Shown here: positions 60,391 through 64,000 of the stretch, piece by piece
How positions within the stretch are numbered: position 1 is the first letter of the stretch
How the letters are laid out: every line of letters begins with the position of its first letter
NCBI RefSeq assembly: GCF_000617845.2
Contig: NZ_DF820425.1
Span: 1,708,538-1,772,537, forward strand
DNA: 64,000 bases
From: Bradyrhizobium sp. DOA9
GTDB taxonomy: Bacteria > Pseudomonadota > Alphaproteobacteria > Rhizobiales > Xanthobacteraceae
Reading direction: 5' to 3'
The notes under the pieces: generated by a model
Seen by the model: only the letters and a program-made list of their open reading frames with translations
The model's database searches: none
Told to the model about the DNA's origin: nothing
Made by a program: the position numbers and the translations under genes

Positions 60391-61713
60391 GTGAACGCGC
60401 CAGCCAAATTCTTCGATGCAAGTGCACCCGTCGCCTTCGGCGGCAAGGAGGCCGAAGGCGCGCCCGCCTTCCGCTGGTACGACAAAGACCGCCTGGTGCA
60501 TGGCCGCCGGCTCGAGGATCATTTGCGCTTTGCGGTCTGCTATTGGCACTCGTTCTGCTGGCCGGGCGGCGATCCCTTCGGCGGCGAGACCTTCCTGCGG
60601 CCGTGGCACCACGGCACCGACGCGATGGCACTGGCCCGCGCCAAGGCCGATGTCGCCTTCGAGCTGTTCCGCCTGCTGGACGTGCCCTTCTTCACCTTCC
60701 ATGACGTCGATGCGGCGCCGGAAGGCGCTTCCCTCGCCGAGTCCGTCGCCAACCTCAACGCCATCGCCGATCTGTTCGAGCAGAAGATGGCATCGAGCAA
60801 GGTCCGCCTGCTCTGGGGCACTGCGAACCTGTTCACGCACCGCCGCTACATGGCGGGCGCGGCGACCAATCCGGACCCCGAGATCTTCACTTATGCCGCC
60901 GGCCAGGTCCGCGCCGCGCTTGAGGTGACGCACCGGCTCGGCGGGCAGAACTACGTGCTGTGGGGCGGACGCGAGGGCTACGAGACGCTGCTCAACACCG
61001 ATCTCAAGCGCGAGCTCGACCAGCTCGGCCGCTTCGTCTCGCTGGTCGTCGAGCACAAGCACAAGATCGGCTTCAAGGGCCCGCTCCTGATCGAGCCGAA
61101 GCCCAAGGAGCCGACCAAGCACCAATATGATTTCGACGTCGCCACCTGCTACGGCTTCCTCGAACGCTACGACCTGCTCAAGGACGTCAAGCTCAACATC
61201 GAGCAGAACCACGCCATCCTCGCCGGCCACTCCTTCCATCACGAGGTCGCGCTGGCCGAGGCGCTCGGCGTGTTCGGCTCGCTCGACATCAACCGCGGCG
61301 ACGATCTGCTCGGCTGGGACACCGACCAGTTCGCGATGAACGTGCCGGAGCTGGCGCTGGTGTTCCACGAGATCCTGAACCGCGGCGGCTTCACCACGGG
61401 CGGGCTCAACTTCGATGCCAAGATCCGCCGCCAGTCGATCGACCCCGATGATCTCATCCATGCCCATGTCGGCTCGATGGATGCCTGCGCGCGGGCCTTC
61501 CTCGCCGCCGCCGACATGCTCGATGCCGGCACGCTGAGCGCGCCGCTGGCAAAGCGCTACGAGGGCTGGGCCGGTCCGGAGGGCCGCGCCATTCTCGCCG
61601 GCCAGCGCTCGCTCGCCGATCTCGCCGACCGTGCGATGTCGCCCGGCTTCGATCCGCAGCCGCGCTCGGGCCGGCAGGAATATCTGGAATCCCTGGTCAA
61701 CCGCTATGTCTGA
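60391..61713 (+). CDS. xylA: xylose isomerase
   Basis: A 440-residue TIM-barrel isomerase. The catalytic FFTFHDVD (H and D), [38 protein letters not shown] (metal-binding E) and [17 protein letters not shown] (D) are all present. The GTG start is directly after the xylB stop, behind AAGGAG. It converts xylose to xylulose. Confidence 0.96.
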   Translation: MNAPAKFFDASAPVAFGGKEAEGAPAFRWYDKDRLVHGRRLEDHLRFAVCYWHSFCWPGGDPFGGETFLRPWHHGTDAMALARAKADVAFELFRLLDVPFFTFHDVDAAPEGASLAESVANLNAIADLFEQKMASSKVRLLWGTANLFTHRRYMAGAATNPDPEIFTYAAGQVRAALEVTHRLGGQNYVLWGGREGYETLLNTDLKRELDQLGRFVSLVVEHKHKIGFKGPLLIEPKPKEPTKHQYDFDVATCYGFLERYDLLKDVKLNIEQNHAILAGHSFHHEVALAEALGVFGSLDINRGDDLLGWDTDQFAMNVPELALVFHEILNRGGFTTGGLNFDAKIRRQSIDPDDLIHAHVGSMDACARAFLAAADMLDAGTLSAPLAKRYEGWAGPEGRAILAGQRSLADLADRAMSPGFDPQPRSGRQEYLESLVNRYV

Positions 61714-62485
61714 GGAAACGCCGCTGATGACGAAAGCTGACGCGACACCGGTGCTCGAGCTCACCGGCATCGGCAAGGAGTTCGGCGCGATCCGCGCGCT
61801 GCACGACGTCGACCTGCAGGTCTGGCCCGGCGAGGTGGTCGGGCTGATGGGCGACAACGGCGCCGGCAAGTCGACGTTGGTGAAGATCATCGCCGGCAAT
61901 TTCCGGCCCACCCATGGCGAGATGCGCTTTGCCGGCAGCGAGGTGCATTTCAACCGGCCGGTCGATGCCCGCGCCGTCGGCATCGAGGTCGTCTATCAGG
62001 ACCTCGCGCTCGCTGACAATTTGACGGCCGCCGCCAACGTCTTTCTCGGCCGCGAGCTGAAGCGCAGGTTCGGACCGATTGCCTTGCTCGACCACAAGGC
62101 GATGGCCTCGCGCGCGCTCGAGCTGTTCGGCGAGCTGCGCTCGGAGACGCGCCCCGACGATCTCGTCAGGCAGATGTCGGGCGGCCAGCGCCAGGCGGTC
62201 GCGATCGCGCGCACCCGGCTTTCCAATGCGCGGCTGGTGATGATGGACGAGCCGACCGCCGCGATCTCGGTGCGCCAGGTCGAGCAGGTGCTCGGCCTGA
62301 TCCACCGGCTGAAGGAGCAGGGCGTCGCCGTGATGCTGATCTCGCACCGCATGCCCGACGTGTTCGCCGTATGCGACCGCGTCGTCGTCATGCGGCGCGG
62401 CGAGAAGCGCGCCGACAAGTCGATTCACCAGACCTCCCCAGAGGAGGTTACCGCCCTCATCACCGGTGCGAAGGAGGCGGCGTGA
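61706..62485 (+). CDS. sugar ABC ATP-binding protein (FrcA-like, single domain)
   Basis: A 259-residue ATPase with Walker [10 protein letters not shown], signature [13 protein letters not shown], Walker B ending [11 protein letters not shown], and the sugar-importer [24 protein letters not shown]. It has one ATPase domain, like FrcA, and not the two of XylG or RbsA, so the complex would use two copies. The start at 61706 overlaps xylA by eight bases; an alternative ATG at 61727 has a better AGGA site. Confidence 0.9.
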   Translation: MSEETPLMTKADATPVLELTGIGKEFGAIRALHDVDLQVWPGEVVGLMGDNGAGKSTLVKIIAGNFRPTHGEMRFAGSEVHFNRPVDARAVGIEVVYQDLALADNLTAAANVFLGRELKRRFGPIALLDHKAMASRALELFGELRSETRPDDLVRQMSGGQRQAVAIARTRLSNARLVMMDEPTAAISVRQVEQVLGLIHRLKEQGVAVMLISHRMPDVFAVCDRVVVMRRGEKRADKSIHQTSPEEVTALITGAKEAA

Positions 62486-63555
62486 TGGCCATGCCCTTGG
62501 AATCCCCGATCAGCTTCACCAATGTCGGCAAGATCAGATGGTGGCAGCGCGGCATCTTCGCCTCGCAGACCGGCTACGTCCTGCTCGCGCTGGCGGTGCT
62601 GCTGGTGATCATGCACTTCGCCAGCCCGTACTTCTTCAGCCAAGGCAACATGCAGAACGTGGCGAAGAACTTTTCCTTCATCGCCATTGCGACGCTCGGC
62701 ATCACCTTCGTGATCATCACCGGCGGCATCGACCTGTCGGTGGGATCGATGATGTGTTTTTCCGCCATGATCACCTCGATGGTGATGACCGAGCTGTCGG
62801 CGCCGGGCTCGCCGCTGGTGCACATGGCGGCCGACGGCAAGACCGTGCTCGCCAATGTTCCGGGGCTGATCCTGCTCATCTCGATCCTCGCCGGCCTCGG
62901 CGTCGCGCTGATTGCCGGCCTCGTCAACGGCTTCTGCATCGCCGTACTCGGCCTGTCGCCCTTCGTCACCACGCTCGGCATGCTCTCGATCGTGCGCGGA
63001 CTCGGCTACGTCGTCTCCAACGGACGCGGCAGCTTCCCGGGCGGGCCGGACGCCGATTATTTCTATGCGCTCACGTCCGGTGACGTGCTCGGCGTGCCGT
63101 CGCCGTTCATCTATCTGATGATCCTGGCGCTGGCCATGGCCGTGGTGCTGCACCACACGTCGTTCGGCCGCCACGTCTTCGCGCTCGGCGGCAACGAGAA
63201 GGCGGCCGAGCTCACCGGCATTCCGGTGGTGCGGGTGAAGATCGAGGTGTACGTGATCTGCGCGCTCGCCGCGGGCCTGCAGGGCATCATCGTCTCGGGC
63301 TGGCTCGGATCGGCGCCGGCCAACATGGCGACCTCCTACGAACTCAACGTGATCGCGGCGGCCGTGATCGGCGGTGCCAATCTCGCCGGCGGCATCGGCG
63401 GCCCGCTCGGGGCCATCGTCGGCTGCGTGCTTTTGGAGGTGATCCGCAACGGGCTCGTGCTGGCCCAGGTCTCCTCGTACTGGCAGCAGACGCTGGTCGG
63501 CGTGATCATCATTCTGGCTGTTCTGGTCGACCGCGTCCGCTCGCGGATGACCTGA
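62485..63555 (+). CDS. sugar ABC permease (RbsC/FrcC-like)
   Basis: A 356-residue membrane protein with about ten helices and the pattern IATLGITFVIITGGIDLSVGSMM, LSPFVTTLGMLSIVRGLGYV and ALGGNEKAAELTGI of ribose/fructose/xylose-type permeases. It starts in a TGATG overlap with the ATPase gene behind AAGGAGG. Confidence 0.94.
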   Translation: MAMPLESPISFTNVGKIRWWQRGIFASQTGYVLLALAVLLVIMHFASPYFFSQGNMQNVAKNFSFIAIATLGITFVIITGGIDLSVGSMMCFSAMITSMVMTELSAPGSPLVHMAADGKTVLANVPGLILLISILAGLGVALIAGLVNGFCIAVLGLSPFVTTLGMLSIVRGLGYVVSNGRGSFPGGPDADYFYALTSGDVLGVPSPFIYLMILALAMAVVLHHTSFGRHVFALGGNEKAAELTGIPVVRVKIEVYVICALAAGLQGIIVSGWLGSAPANMATSYELNVIAAAVIGGANLAGGIGGPLGAIVGCVLLEVIRNGLVLAQVSSYWQQTLVGVIIILAVLVDRVRSRMT

Positions 63556-63589
63556 CATGACGACATCTCGGGAAGGCAAGGAAAACGCC

Positions 63590-63626
63590 GCCTATCCGCT
63601 TCCCGGGGGCTTTCGAGGGGATAGGC
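63590..63626 (+). promoter_or_regulatory. hairpin between permease and binding-protein genes
   Basis: Arms GCCTATCC (63590-63597) and GGATAGGC (63619-63626) around 21 bases, 22 bases before the binding-protein start. It may partition or protect the messages so that the binding protein is made in higher amount; there is no T run to support termination. Confidence 0.5.
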
Positions 63627-63648
63627 ACCAACAAGAGTGGAGGAGACA

Positions 63649-64000
63649 ATGAGGAAACTGCTTTTAGCCGGTATCGCCGTTGCGATGATGGCGACGCCGG
63701 CATTTGCTGCGAACTACCGCTTCGTCATCGTGCCGAAGGCGATGAACAACCCGTTCTTCGACTTTTCGCGCGACGGCTGCCTGAAGCGCGCCAAGGAGCT
63801 CGGCAACATCGAGTGCATCTACAAGGGCCCGGTCGAGCATGAGCCGGCGACCCAGGCCCAGATCATCCAGGACTTCGTCACGCAGAAGGTCGATGGTCTC
63901 GCCATCTCGGTCGCGGACGTCGCGGCCATGACCAAGTCGATCGAGGCGGCGACCGCTGCCGGCATTCCCGTCATCACCTTCGATGCGGACGCGCCGGGCT
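63649..64000 (+). CDS. sugar ABC periplasmic binding protein, cut by window edge
   Basis: The first 117 residues are visible. A signal peptide, MRKLLLAGIAVAMMATPAFA, precedes ANYRFVIVPKAMNNPFFDFSRDGCLKRAKELGNIECIYKGPVEHEPATQAQIIQDFVTQKVDGLAISVAD, the RbsB-like peripla_BP_4 opening. The ribosome site is GGAGGAG. It is the solute receptor for the preceding permease and ATPase. Xylose, ribose or fructose are all possible ligands. Confidence 0.93.
   Translation, partial: MRKLLLAGIAVAMMATPAFAANYRFVIVPKAMNNPFFDFSRDGCLKRAKELGNIECIYKGPVEHEPATQAQIIQDFVTQKVDGLAISVADVAAMTKSIEAATAAGIPVITFDADAPG

Overview
The window reads as chromosomal DNA of an alphaproteobacterium of the Bradyrhizobium type. This is judged from protein families I recognise, not from a search: a BjaI/RpaI-type quorum-sensing pair, GcrA, the long two-domain dCTP deaminase, a SAM-II riboswitch before metZ, ATGA-coupled Liv operons, high GC, and several families of intergenic palindromic repeats. 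I see no transposase, phage gene, CRISPR array or rRNA. One tRNA is present.

Region by region. 1-6.7 kb: a minus-strand Liv-type ABC importer (binding protein, two permeases, two ATPases, the last cut by the window edge), a quinate/shikimate-type dehydrogenase and a LysR regulator. 7.1-9.1 kb: a LuxR/LuxI pair with a palindromic lux-box-like site, flanked by two very small proteins. 9.7-13.0 kb: a second Liv importer (livHMGF) without its own binding protein. 13.1-17.9 kb: two small proteins, a glutamine-synthetase-like ligase, a Rieske oxygenase and a divergent IclR regulator. 17.9-25.1 kb: the aerobic benzoyl-CoA (box) cluster: truncated globin, BoxR, benzoate-CoA ligase, alpha/beta hydrolase, BoxC and BoxB. 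25.2-32.5 kb: hydrolase, secreted protein, SDR, polysaccharide deacetylase, BON/OmpA protein and a flippase-like membrane protein. 32.5-39.2 kb: phoR-pstSCAB-phoU-phoB with a Pho box. 39.5-43.8 kb: gcrA, argD-argF, hslO. 44-50 kb: apaG, an opgC-SGNH-SGNH operon, metZ with its SAM-II leader, and dcd. 50.5-57.7 kb: mixed accessory genes (MATE pump, Met/Gly-rich secreted protein, SRPBCC, VOC, AraC, Ogt, tRNA-Gly, XRE-cupin, GNAT). 57.8-64 kb: a pentose/sugar operon (LacI regulator, xylulokinase, xylose isomerase, sugar ABC importer).

How the parts fit: the region from 9.5 to 25 kb behaves like one aromatic-acid unit. A 16-base motif, ATGMA-N6-TGCAT, occurs before the livHMGF importer, in the boxR/bclA divergent promoter and twice before boxC, and I propose it as the BoxR operator. 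The neighbouring LuxI belongs to the branch that makes homoserine lactones from acyl- or aryl-CoA, so a quorum signal and an aryl-CoA pathway lie side by side. boxA and the later box-pathway genes are not in the window. Phosphate, arginine and methionine genes form ordinary housekeeping blocks with visible regulatory sites.
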